In this document: positions 37,132-45,102 of the stretch, in pieces
Layout of the letters: each line of letters starts with the position of its first letter
Position numbering within the stretch: position 1 is the stretch's first letter
NCBI RefSeq assembly: GCF_017115085.1
Contig: NZ_JABXKJ010000267.1
Span: 1 to 64,000, forward strand
Direction: 5' to 3'
DNA length: 64,000 nucleotides
Source of the DNA: Nostoc sp. NMS7
GTDB taxonomy: Bacteria > Cyanobacteriota > Cyanobacteriia > Cyanobacteriales > Nostocaceae
Program-made: the position numbers and the translations under genes
The notes under the pieces: model-generated
The model's database searches: none
What the model was told of the DNA's origin: nothing
Seen by the model: the letters and a program-made list of their open reading frames with translations, nothing else

Positions 37132-37333
37132 CATACGTGTCAACTTAACGTAAAAGCCATGTCCCGCAAGGAACTGAAGTTCCTTGCTAATAGCGAAAGT
37201 CATCTAAAGATGACTAAATAATCTGAAAAGTCTTTAGTCTACTTCAGTAGACTTAGGGTATTAGCCCTGAAATTTATTTCTGGGCGGGACTGGAAGTCAA
37301 CAGGCGATTTCTAGCTGAAGTTGACACCAATGA
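37132..37333. mobile_element. Palindrome-rich MITE-like element, copy 2, inserted in a palindrome
   Basis: Non-coding 202-bp element with termini CATACGTGTCAACTT / AAGTTGACACCAATGA (near-perfect inverted repeat). It is flanked by direct repeats GCAATGCT at 37124-37131 and 37334-37341. Removing the element and one repeat restores exactly the 29-bp palindrome present intact at 44182-44210. Inside are outer CAAGGAACT/AGTTCCTTG, inner AGTCATCT/AGATGACT, inner AGTCTACT/AGTAGACT, and outer CCCTGAAAT/TTTCTGGG, with CTAATAGCGAA and TATTAG linkers. It occupies most of the 800-bp gap 36636-37437. Confidence 0.85.
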
Positions 37334-37437
37334 GCAATGCTGTGCCCCTACTGAGTTACTTCAGTCAAAGCAAAACGCCTCGTTACCGCTAACACCACTC
37401 GTTACTCAGCACTGATCACCCAGATGGAGAGAAGAAT

Positions 37438-38286
37438 TTGAAAAATCAGCAATTGGGAAATTGGCAAACCACAGTTTTAGGAATTGTATTAGCAATACTA
37501 CTGATTATCGGACTAAATTCCTATATCATTATTAATCCTGGACAAGCAGGAGTGATCAGCATCTTAGGTAAAGCTAGAGATGGCGCTTTATTAGAAGGTA
37601 TTCACGTAAAACCGGCTTTTATTACAGTGATAGATGTGTATGATTTGACAGTGCAAAAGTTTGAAGTACCCGCAGAGAGTTCTACCAAGGATCTGCAAAA
37701 TTTATCTGCGAGATTTGCGATTAACTTTCGCCTCGACCCGATAAAGGTAGTTGAAGTTAGAAGGAAACAAGGAACCTTAGAAAATATTGTATCAAAAATC
37801 ATTGCACCTCAGACACAAGAAGCATTTAAAATTGCCGCAGCCAGAAGAACAGTAGAAGAAGCAATTACTAAAAGAAGCGAATTGAAAGAAGACTTTGATC
37901 ATGCATTAGGCGATCGCTTAGACAAATATGGGATAATTGTGTTAGATACTAGCGTAGTTGACTTAGCGTTCTCACCAGAATTTGCCAAAGCAGTGGAAGA
38001 AAAACAAATTGCTGAACAGAGGGCGCAAAGAGCCGTTTATGTAGCACGGGAAGCTGAACAAGAAGCACAAGCAGATGTGAATCGCGCCAAAGGTAAGGCA
38101 GAATCTCAAAGACTCTTAGCAGAGACACTCAAAGCCCAAGGAGGACAGTTGGTTCTCCAAAAAGAAGCAATTGAAGCTTGGAAGAGTGGCGGCGCTCAGA
38201 TGCCAAAAGTCCTTGTTATGGGTGGTGACTCCAAAAGCGGCGTCCCCTTTATGTTCAACCTTGGAAATGTCCAAAATCAACCTTAA
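37438..38286 (+). CDS. Prohibitin-family (SPFH) membrane protein
   Basis: SPFH/prohibitin-like protein of 282 aa. An N-terminal membrane segment (TVLGIVLAILLIIGLNSYII) is followed by NPGQAGVISILGKARDGALL, EGIHVKPAFITVIDVYDLTV, an SPFH domain to about residue 190, and a coiled-coil tail rich in Ala/Glu/Gln (EEKQIAEQRAQRAVYVAREA). Such proteins form ring scaffolds and modulate FtsH-type proteases. The start is a TTG at 37438, with a GGAGA ribosome-binding site about 10 nt before it. Downstream genes are separated by about 100 bp. Confidence 0.9.
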   Translation: MKNQQLGNWQTTVLGIVLAILLIIGLNSYIIINPGQAGVISILGKARDGALLEGIHVKPAFITVIDVYDLTVQKFEVPAESSTKDLQNLSARFAINFRLDPIKVVEVRRKQGTLENIVSKIIAPQTQEAFKIAAARRTVEEAITKRSELKEDFDHALGDRLDKYGIIVLDTSVVDLAFSPEFAKAVEEKQIAEQRAQRAVYVAREAEQEAQADVNRAKGKAESQRLLAETLKAQGGQLVLQKEAIEAWKSGGAQMPKVLVMGGDSKSGVPFMFNLGNVQNQP

Positions 38287-38392
38287 AGCCGAGCGAAGTC
38301 GAGGCTTTGATTCGAGTCCAGAATACTTAGGAAGTTAGGCTAATCCTAACTCAAACACAACAGAAAAACTAACAAGATAATAAACGAAGTTT

Positions 38393-38809
38393 ATGTCAAC
38401 CCCCAATCATCAGAATCTCACCGCCGAAGAAGCGAAAAAATTACTGAATAAATTCAACTGTCTAGACATTGCGCCTGTCCTGAAGCCATCAGAAAAATCT
38501 ATAATTCGTAGTGCCTTAATTTTGCTCACCAACCTTGCTGATTACCAAATTTTAGGAATTTGTGCTGATACAGCAGAAGAAGGAATACTGGCGATGAAGA
38601 CCTATTCTCTGGCTTTGGGTTATGAACCACCAAACAATTTACTTACACCGGAAGGGCCAGTTTATATCAAATTAAATGGTAAAAATGGCTTGTGTTATCT
38701 CGATTCTTATGCTGGACATCATCGTGGTGTATTAGTATCTTGTCAGTCTAATGACGAAGGGGGAATCAACGAGATGTATGGACATTTACCCTTGGATTTA
38801 TTTGTATAG
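38393..38809 (+). CDS. DUF1824-family protein
   Basis: Cyanobacterial conserved protein of 138 aa matching DUF1824: LTAEEAKKLLNKFNCLD near the N-terminus, YQILGICADTAEEGILAMKT in the middle, and PEGPVYIKLNGKNGLCYLDS with YAGHHRGVLVSCQS at the end. No signal peptide or membrane segment. The fold is small alpha/beta; no function is established. It lies between the prohibitin-like and ABC-F genes on the same strand with gaps of about 70-110 bp, which allows but does not show co-transcription. Confidence 0.88.
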   Translation: MSTPNHQNLTAEEAKKLLNKFNCLDIAPVLKPSEKSIIRSALILLTNLADYQILGICADTAEEGILAMKTYSLALGYEPPNNLLTPEGPVYIKLNGKNGLCYLDSYAGHHRGVLVSCQSNDEGGINEMYGHLPLDLFV

Positions 38810-38881
38810 AATTCGGCAAATGTAGGTAGGGTATGTGCCTTGCCTACTCACTAATGAAAAATAACTAATGACGTAAATCTT

Positions 38882-40810
38882 ATGAGTATTATTACGCTAC
38901 AATCGGTAAAAAAAGACTTTGGCATCAAGGAAATTTTAAAAGATGCTAGTTTTAGCGTCGATGCTAGCGATAAAGTTGGTTTAATTGGTACTAATGGTTC
39001 TGGTAAATCAACCATATTAAAAATGATCGCTGGTCTAGAATCGATAGATAGTGGTCAAATTTTAATCAACTCTGGTTCTAAAATTATCTACTTACCGCAG
39101 CAGCCAGATTTAGATGAAAATCACACAGTTCTAGAGCAAGTTTTTGCTGACAGTGGCGAACACATGGCTTTAGTACGTGAGTATGAAGAACTGTCAGATA
39201 AATTGGTTCATTATCCAGATGATAGCCAACTGATGTCTCGCCTTTCTGTGGTGATGCAACGGATGGATACAAGTGGTGCTTGGGAACTAGAAACTAATGC
39301 CAAAATCATTCTCACAAAATTAGGAATTTCTGACTTTGATGCCAAAATAAGTACTTTATCGGGAGGTTATCGCAAACGCATTGCTTTAGCATCAGCGTTG
39401 CTATCAGAACCAGATGTTTTGCTCATGGATGAGCCGACAAACCATCTTGATGCTCTTTCTGTAGAATGGTTACAAAGTTATTTGAATCGCTATCGCGGGG
39501 CGCTTTTTCTGATTACCCACGATCGCTACTTTTTGGATCGCGTTACCAATCGGATCATTGAAATTGACCGAGGCGACATTTACACTTATACAGGCAACTA
39601 TTCATATTACCTGGAAAAGAAAGCGTTAGCTGAAGAATCTGCTGTAAGTAGTCAACGTAAACATCAAGGTTTATTGCGGCGCGAGTTGGAATGGCTCAAA
39701 AAAGGCCCGAAAGCCAGAAGTACTAAGCAAAAAGCTAGAATTGACCGCGCTCATGCTTTGCGGGATACTGAATTTAAACAAGTTCAGGGTAAAGTTGATA
39801 TTTCTACAGTTGGTCGGCGCATTGGCAAAAAAGTTATTGAATTAAATCAAATTTCTAAAGCCTACGATGGACGTACCCTGATTAATAATTTTACCTACGA
39901 ATTTGGCCGAGAAGACCGCATTGGCATCATCGGTGCTAATGGTGCTGGTAAATCCACTTTAATGGATATGATTACTGGGCGGGTTAAGCCAGATTCAGGC
40001 ATTGCAGAAATTGGTACTACAATTCATATCGGTTATTTTGACCAGCATTCTGAAGAATTGCTCACAAAAATGAACGAAAATCAGCGCGTGATTGACTACA
40101 TCAAAGAAGAAGGGGAATTTGTCAAAATTACTGATGGTACTCAAATTACTGCTTCTCAAATGTTGGAGCGGTTTCTGTTTCCTGGTAATCAGCAGTATGC
40201 GCCAATTAGTAAACTTTCTGGTGGAGAAAAAAGACGTTTATTTCTGTTGCGGGTTCTGATGGGTGCGCCAAATGTGTTGATTTTAGATGAACCGACAAAT
40301 GATTTAGATGTACAGACATTGGCAATATTAGAGGATTATTTAGAAGATTTTGCCGGGTGTGTAATTGTAGTTTCTCACGATCGCTACTTTCTTGATCGCA
40401 CCATCGATACAGTATTTTCCTTTGAAGAAGGCGGTAATCTCCGGCAATATCCAGGTAATTACTCAGTTTATCTCGACTTTAAGAAGGCTGAAGAAGCACA
40501 GCAACAAGCTGCTAATGCTAAGGAGAAGCCCAAAAATATCGAAGTCCAAAATGTTACGTCTTCGCCCAAAAATGTAGAGAATACAAAGCGGCGGCGGTTA
40601 TCCAACTGGGAAAAAAAAGAATTTCAGCAGTTGGAAGGTAAAATTGCCCAGTTAGAAGCTGAGAAAGCAGAAACCGAGAAAACACTAGCGAATGTTTCAT
40701 CGGGGAATTATAGCCAAGTCCAAAAACTCTATAATCATGTGGAAAAGCTCAAGCAAGCGATCGATATGGCGACTGAACGCTGGTTAGAATTGGCAGAGAT
40801 GGAGTCTTAA
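38882..40810 (+). CDS. ABC-F family ATPase
   Basis: Soluble duplicated ABC ATPase of 642 aa, ABC-F family (EttA/Uup type), which acts on ribosomes in translation. Domain 1 has GTNGSGKST, LSGGYRKR and LLMDEPTNHLD. The linker (about 230-310) has the basic RRELEWLKKGPKARSTKQKA typical of the P-site tRNA interaction motif. Domain 2 has GANGAGKST, LSGGEKRR and LILDEPTNDLD. The C-terminal coiled coil (about 570-640, LEGKIAQLEAEKAETEKTL) resembles Uup. It has no membrane domain, so it is not a transporter. Confidence 0.93.
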   Translation: MSIITLQSVKKDFGIKEILKDASFSVDASDKVGLIGTNGSGKSTILKMIAGLESIDSGQILINSGSKIIYLPQQPDLDENHTVLEQVFADSGEHMALVREYEELSDKLVHYPDDSQLMSRLSVVMQRMDTSGAWELETNAKIILTKLGISDFDAKISTLSGGYRKRIALASALLSEPDVLLMDEPTNHLDALSVEWLQSYLNRYRGALFLITHDRYFLDRVTNRIIEIDRGDIYTYTGNYSYYLEKKALAEESAVSSQRKHQGLLRRELEWLKKGPKARSTKQKARIDRAHALRDTEFKQVQGKVDISTVGRRIGKKVIELNQISKAYDGRTLINNFTYEFGREDRIGIIGANGAGKSTLMDMITGRVKPDSGIAEIGTTIHIGYFDQHSEELLTKMNENQRVIDYIKEEGEFVKITDGTQITASQMLERFLFPGNQQYAPISKLSGGEKRRLFLLRVLMGAPNVLILDEPTNDLDVQTLAILEDYLEDFAGCVIVVSHDRYFLDRTIDTVFSFEEGGNLRQYPGNYSVYLDFKKAEEAQQQAANAKEKPKNIEVQNVTSSPKNVENTKRRRLSNWEKKEFQQLEGKIAQLEAEKAETEKTLANVSSGNYSQVQKLYNHVEKLKQAIDMATERWLELAEMES

Positions 40811-40813
40811 TAA

Positions 40814-40895
40814 GTAGGGTGCGTTGCGCTTTGCGACAACGCACCATTTGAATATCTATTGCGGTGGTTACGGCGTTCTACCTAATACACCCTAC
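40814..40895. repeat. GTAGGGTG-type inverted repeat
   Basis: GTAGGGTG (40814-40821) and CACCCTAC (40888-40895) enclose an inner GGTGCGTTG/CAACGCACC stem and the phrase ATCTATTGCGGTG, which recurs in the related element at 43826-43908. It sits directly after the ABC-F stop and may act as a terminator. Confidence 0.65.
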
Positions 40896-41141
40896 CACTT
40901 TATCTTTTACTTTTGAGCTTTGGAGAATCGTTTTTCTCCTTTTATCCTGCAAGCTACGAATTTTAACCAGTACTGGAATATATTGTTGAATCATCCACGT
41001 TAACGTCTCAAGGGTTGAGTTACCTTGGTCAATCCGGCTTTTAGCTTGTAAACCAATTAAAAATAATTGCATTGCCAGTAATAAAGCAATAGTTTTACCA
41101 AGAATATTTTGACGCTTGCCTTGCATTTGTTTGTACCCCAA
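40878..41141 (-). CDS. Small hypothetical protein
   Basis: Open frame of 87 aa with one hydrophobic segment (TIALLLAMQLFLIGLQA) after a basic start, then a polar, basic tail (LQDKRRKTILQSSKVKDK). No family recognised. Its last few codons lie in the GTAGGGTG-type repeat, which argues that the original 3' end was altered or that the frame is fortuitous. It reads away from the NB-ARC gene at 41295. Weakly supported. Confidence 0.35.
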   Translation of the reverse strand: MGYKQMQGKRQNILGKTIALLLAMQLFLIGLQAKSRIDQGNSTLETLTWMIQQYIPVLVKIRSLQDKRRKTILQSSKVKDKVVGCIR

Positions 41142-41294
41142 AGAGTTGATAGATACAGCTTCTCTTTGGGGTTGTCTCTCTAAGCAAATACCCTAATCTT
41201 GCTGAAAATGCCTTAGAATCTGGATTACATAAGTTTGGGGTGGTAGTTCCGATTTGGGGTAGCCCTAAACTTCTTACTCAATTTTTTAAATGCA

Positions 41295-42605
41295 ATGCCG
41301 CGACAAACTTATGGACTTGAACCTAAAAAGCGAGTCAAGCGTCTGCTAGAGGCGTTGCTTTGTTTTGCTGATGAAGAATTTGAGGACAGTAATTTTAAAA
41401 TTGAGTACGACTGGAAAGAAGAAGACAGCGCTAACCCCAAGCTGACTGTGCAGACTACGTTAGTCACATTGGAGTTGATGACCCAAAAAGACAAATATCT
41501 TGGTAAGTTAACTAAAGCGCAAATTCGAGAAGCGCTGAATTTGCTGAAGGATTTTTTGAAGATTCTGGAAGATAACCGTATTCAAACTCAAGGTTCTGAA
41601 GACTGGCGTTTTACTTTAAAGCTATGGTCAAAGGATAGAGAAAAGAACCTGAAACGGTTTGATGAGGCATGGGAAAAGAATAGACCAAAGAAATCAAAAG
41701 AATTAGCAGATAATCTTACCAAAGATGAAGGTGTTACAGTTACAGCCCAAATTAAACTTGCACTGTTGCAAGCACCACCCTTACCCCAACACTTTGTAGA
41801 ACGCCCAGAATACAGCAACGATTTAAAAACTCGCCTCCTCACAGAGTCATCAAGTAATCGCACTTTGGTAATTACTGCGATTCACGGCTTGGGTTCTGTG
41901 GGCAAATCAACTTTAGCGATGGCTTTAGCCCATGATGCCTCGGTACAATCTCGTTTTTGTGATGGCATTCTTTGGGCAACTTTAGGTCAAGACCCCAATG
42001 TGCTTTCTTTAATTAGTGGCTGGGTGCAAGCACTAGGAGACTATAGCTTTAAACCTACGAGTGTAGAAGCAACTTCTTGCCATCTTCGGACTCTGCTTTA
42101 TGACAAAGCTGTGTTGCTGGTGGTGGATGATGCGTGGGATACAAAACATGCACAAGCGTTTAATGTTGGTGGTGTGCATTGTCAAGTTTTAGTAACTACT
42201 CGTGAAGGAGCGATCGCTGACGCATTACGAGCCAGCACCTACAGTCTGGATATAATGACAGCATCCCAAGCAATGGAATTGCTGACAAACAAGTTAGGAC
42301 GGGAGATTACAGGTAAAGAATATGAGTCAGCAGAAAATTTAGCTAAAGGCGTTGGTTATCTCCCCCTAGCATTGGAACTTGCAGCAGCAGAAATTGCAGA
42401 TGGTACAACTTGGACAGTGTTGTTACGAAATGTTGAACTTTTTCCCCTTTGGCAAGATACACTTCATGAGCTATCTCTTCGGACTCGCCCTAACTTGCTA
42501 GGTGATATAGAGGCATTAATTTTGGTTATCTTTGCATTAAGTGGTGAAGCAGCAACGGCAGAAATTGCCCGTGCTATTGTGGATGTGGCGCGATGGTGGA
42601 AGTAA
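41295..42605 (+). CDS. NB-ARC STAND protein, probably truncated
   Basis: STAND-type NTPase of 436 aa. The N-terminal 145 residues (LEPKKRVKRLLEALLCFADE, LTKAQIREALNLLKDFLKIL, WRFTLKLWSKDREKNLKRFD) resemble an uncharacterised domain found at the front of cyanobacterial NB-ARC proteins. The NB-ARC follows: Walker A AIHGLGSVGKSTLA, Walker B VLLVVDDAWD, VLVTTREG, and GYLPLALELAAAEIAD. Relatives continue into long WD40 or TPR sensor repeats. Here the protein stops soon after the ATPase, at a stretch (LILVIFALSG) that looks like a junction. It is either a truncated immune/signalling ATPase or a short form. Confidence 0.8.
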   Translation: MPRQTYGLEPKKRVKRLLEALLCFADEEFEDSNFKIEYDWKEEDSANPKLTVQTTLVTLELMTQKDKYLGKLTKAQIREALNLLKDFLKILEDNRIQTQGSEDWRFTLKLWSKDREKNLKRFDEAWEKNRPKKSKELADNLTKDEGVTVTAQIKLALLQAPPLPQHFVERPEYSNDLKTRLLTESSSNRTLVITAIHGLGSVGKSTLAMALAHDASVQSRFCDGILWATLGQDPNVLSLISGWVQALGDYSFKPTSVEATSCHLRTLLYDKAVLLVVDDAWDTKHAQAFNVGGVHCQVLVTTREGAIADALRASTYSLDIMTASQAMELLTNKLGREITGKEYESAENLAKGVGYLPLALELAAAEIADGTTWTVLLRNVELFPLWQDTLHELSLRTRPNLLGDIEALILVIFALSGEAATAEIARAIVDVARWWK

Positions 42606-43021
42606 TTCGTAATTCGTAATTTAAGAGAGTTAGATTTAATTTGAGTTTACAGACTTGCATCTGTAGCCTGATTTTGGTCAATTGGTATAAGGGAATGCAG
42701 GGATGCAGTATTTATAGTTTTAAGCAAAGTGCGATCCTATACTTTTGCAGCGACTCAACCGAGTTCTCTAACAACAGCACAGGAACACGAGGTATCGCAT
42801 TTACAAACTCTCTCTGGTGTCGATGAGTGTCCGATCGCAATTAGTCATAAAATCATCAGAGAAATTGTCTAGACTGTCGATGTGCGATCGCAGCAATTGG
42901 ATTTGCCTAACTGACGATTAGTGCGATCGCTCTTCTATAAACTGCGATGCCTAAGTTGGGCTTTACCTACGCAGCGATATCTACCAAGAAATCGTTTTGC
43001 GTTTACGCACTCCCCAACAAA

Positions 43022-43255
43022 CGGGAGCGGTATCACAACTTACGGGAGCCGTATCACAGCTTACGGGAGCCGTATCACAACTTATGGGAGCGGTATCACA
43101 CCTTACGGGAGGTGTATCACAACTTATGGGAATGGTTTCTTAACTTATGGAAAGCGTTTTTTCACAACTTATGGGAGCGGTATCAGAACTTAGGGGAACA
43201 GTATCACAACTTAGGGGAACGCTTTCTCAACTTACAGGAACAGTCTCACTTAAAG
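43022..43255. repeat. 21-bp tandem repeat array of about eleven units
   Basis: Units follow CGGGAGCGGTATCACAACTTA with variation, each 21 bp, except one of 24 bp (with a T-run) near 43148-43171. The last units drift (GGGGAACAG, CAGGAACAG). It lies in the 825-bp gap 42606-43430, the rest of which holds several GCGATCGC sites and no credible gene. Open frames across it are period by-products. The period equals those of the arrays at 9919 and 22723, with unrelated sequence. Confidence 0.9.
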
Positions 43256-43430
43256 TTTTTATCAATCTTAGACAATTATCTTTATAAAGACTAACATTTA
43301 GTAATTAAATTCCGAAAATTTACTGCTATCACTTAAAAAGTTTATTATAAACAATTGCGCGTTCTACTGAACCGGAATGCACTTTAATTGAGGCAAGCTA
43401 GCTGTAGATGCATCTTAAAGGAGTAAATTT

Positions 43431-43826
43431 ATGTCTCGTAAAAAACGTACATCCCGCGTTTTAGAAAAAGCGCAGTTAAGATCAGCTGGACTCAAATCGA
43501 TTGTTCCAAACATCAAATATGATGAAGATTATAGTCTGGAAAAACTGATTGAGTCAACTGATCAGTTACGTAACAAAATTGATGTTTATAATACGGCTCT
43601 GTCTGTGGTTGACTCTTCTAAAGCTGAAATTGAACAAATGGAAAAAAACTTGAGTCAGCTTTCTGAGAAGATGCTGATGGTGGTTGCGATCAAATACGGC
43701 AAAGACAGCCGTGAATATGAAATGGCGGGTGGTGTTCGCAGTAGCGATCGCATCCGCAAAATCAGGTCGAGCCGCTTGAAAAATGTTGCTGAACAAGCAT
43801 TAGATGAAAATGCTAAAACTGCATAG
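43431..43826 (+). CDS. Conserved hypothetical coiled-coil protein
   Basis: Protein of 131 aa with a basic start (SRKKRTSRVLEKAQLRSAGL) and a long helical middle: LEKLIESTDQLRNKIDVYNT, then KAEIEQMEKNLSQLSEKMLM. A following segment AIKYGKDSREYEMAGGVRSS and a basic region SDRIRKIRSSRLK lead to the end. No membrane segment. A good ribosome-binding site (AAAGGAG) precedes the ATG by about 7 nt. The family is unrecognised; the basic N-terminus and coiled coil would suit nucleic-acid or protein binding, which is only inference. Confidence 0.72.
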   Translation: MSRKKRTSRVLEKAQLRSAGLKSIVPNIKYDEDYSLEKLIESTDQLRNKIDVYNTALSVVDSSKAEIEQMEKNLSQLSEKMLMVVAIKYGKDSREYEMAGGVRSSDRIRKIRSSRLKNVAEQALDENAKTA

Positions 43827-43908
43827 TAGAGTGTGTTAAGCCAAAAGCTAACGCACCGTTTTTATGATCTATTGCGGTGCGTTATGGCATGAGCCTAACG
43901 CACCCTAC
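43826..43908. repeat. GTAGGGTG-type inverted repeat, second copy
   Basis: GTAGAGTGTGTTA pairs with TAACGCACCCTAC, with AACGCACCG / CGGTGCGTT inside and the shared phrase GATCTATTGCGGTG. It begins on the stop codon of the preceding gene, as at 40814 just after another stop. Confidence 0.65.
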
Positions 43909-43998
43909 ATATACTGGCACAGTGCTAACATATAGGACTAGTATTTGATTTTTGAAATGCACGTAGTAGACCCTCTAGGCTAAAATAGTGGATTAAAC

Positions 43999-44210
43999 GT
44001 AGGTTGGGGAGCCACTGCGTTGCACGGGTTCCCCGCGTTGTAGCAAGTGGCGTTGGAGCGGAGCGCAACCCAACTGATTATCAGGATGTTGGGTTATGCA
44101 AAGCCTCCACCCAACCTACAATTTTTTGCAACTAGTTTAATATTTAACTTTACAGCTATTTTCAGGTAAATAGACCACGCGGTAGGGGCACAGCAATGCT
44201 GTGCCCCTAC
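43999..44210. repeat. GTAGGTTGGG inverted repeat and intact 29-bp palindrome
   Basis: GTAGGTTGGG (43999-44008) and CCCAACCTAC (44110-44119) bound a 121-bp MITE-like unit. At 44182-44210 lies the intact palindrome starting GTAGGGGCACAGC and ending GCTGTGCCCCTAC, identical to the target reconstructed around the element at 37132. Together with the repeat at 43826 they fill the 521-bp gap before the ABC operon. Confidence 0.75.
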
Positions 44211-44347
44211 GACAGATGTGGTTAAAATACATGAAAACTGCTTTAAGTACGTGGGCAATCTACAAAATCTGAATAGAGCAAAGCAGGCGTTAGCATAATA
44301 ACAAAATCAGCAAATAATGTAATATATGCCTATATTAAAAGTCACCT

Positions 44348-45094
44348 ATGCTGCAAAATAACCAAACTGCCGTCGAATTCCGCGATGTCACCTTTAGCCG
44401 CAATCATCGCCCTTTGGTGTCAAATCTGAATTTTGCCATCCGCCAAGGAGAAGCACTCGTATTACTTGGACGTAGTGGAAGCGGCAAAACTACAACAATG
44501 AAGTTAATTAATCGCCTATTCACACCCACACAAGGCGAAGTTTTATTTGAGGGGATTCCGACAACTCAGTGGGATCAAATTAAACTGCGGCGAAAAATTG
44601 GTTATGTCATTCAAGAAATTGGTTTATTTCCTCATTTCACTGTAGAACGCAATGTGGGTTTAGTGCCGGCTTTGGAAGGTTGGCAACCAAAACAAATTAA
44701 AATACGGGTTTATGAATTGTTGCAATTGGTGGGTTTAGAACCAGCAAAATTTGCCCAGCGTTACCCGCACGAACTTTCGGGAGGACAAAGGCAAAGAGTC
44801 GGCGTAGCCAGGGCTTTAGCGGCAGATCCGCCAGTGTTGTTGATGGATGAACCCTTTGGCGCACTCGATCCGATTACGCGGCTGGAACTGCAACAAGAGT
44901 TTCGGCATTTGCAGCAGGAATTAGGCAAGACAGCTGTTTTTGTCACCCACGATATTCAAGAAGCTTTTATTTTGGCATCGAGAATTGGTTTAATGTATGA
45001 CGGAGAATTGGTAGTATTGGGGACAACAGATGAATTTATGCGATCGCAACACCCAGAAAGCCTTGCCTTTCTCCAATGTCTGCGTTCCTTGTAA
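44348..45094 (+). CDS. ABC transporter ATP-binding protein, osmoprotectant type
   Basis: ATPase of 248 aa of an OpuB/ProV-like importer. Walker A is LLGRSGSGKTTTMKLINRLF, the Q-loop is VIQEIGLFPHFTVERNVG, the signature is ELSGGQRQRVGVARALA, Walker B is VLLMDEPFGALDPITR, and the H-loop is FVTHDIQEAF. Unlike classic ProV/OpuAA it has no C-terminal CBS pair, as in shorter homologues. It begins a three-gene operon with the permease and binding protein that follow. Substrate is probably a quaternary amine (glycine betaine, choline), inferred from the partner genes. Confidence 0.9.
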   Translation: MLQNNQTAVEFRDVTFSRNHRPLVSNLNFAIRQGEALVLLGRSGSGKTTTMKLINRLFTPTQGEVLFEGIPTTQWDQIKLRRKIGYVIQEIGLFPHFTVERNVGLVPALEGWQPKQIKIRVYELLQLVGLEPAKFAQRYPHELSGGQRQRVGVARALAADPPVLLMDEPFGALDPITRLELQQEFRHLQQELGKTAVFVTHDIQEAFILASRIGLMYDGELVVLGTTDEFMRSQHPESLAFLQCLRSL

Positions 45095-45102
45095 AACACT
45101 TT

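Noticed and set aside
42921-43294. Two overlapping plus-strand ORFs (90 and 115 aa) with repeated residues
   Set aside because: Both run through the 21-bp array in different frames, so neither shows coding preference.
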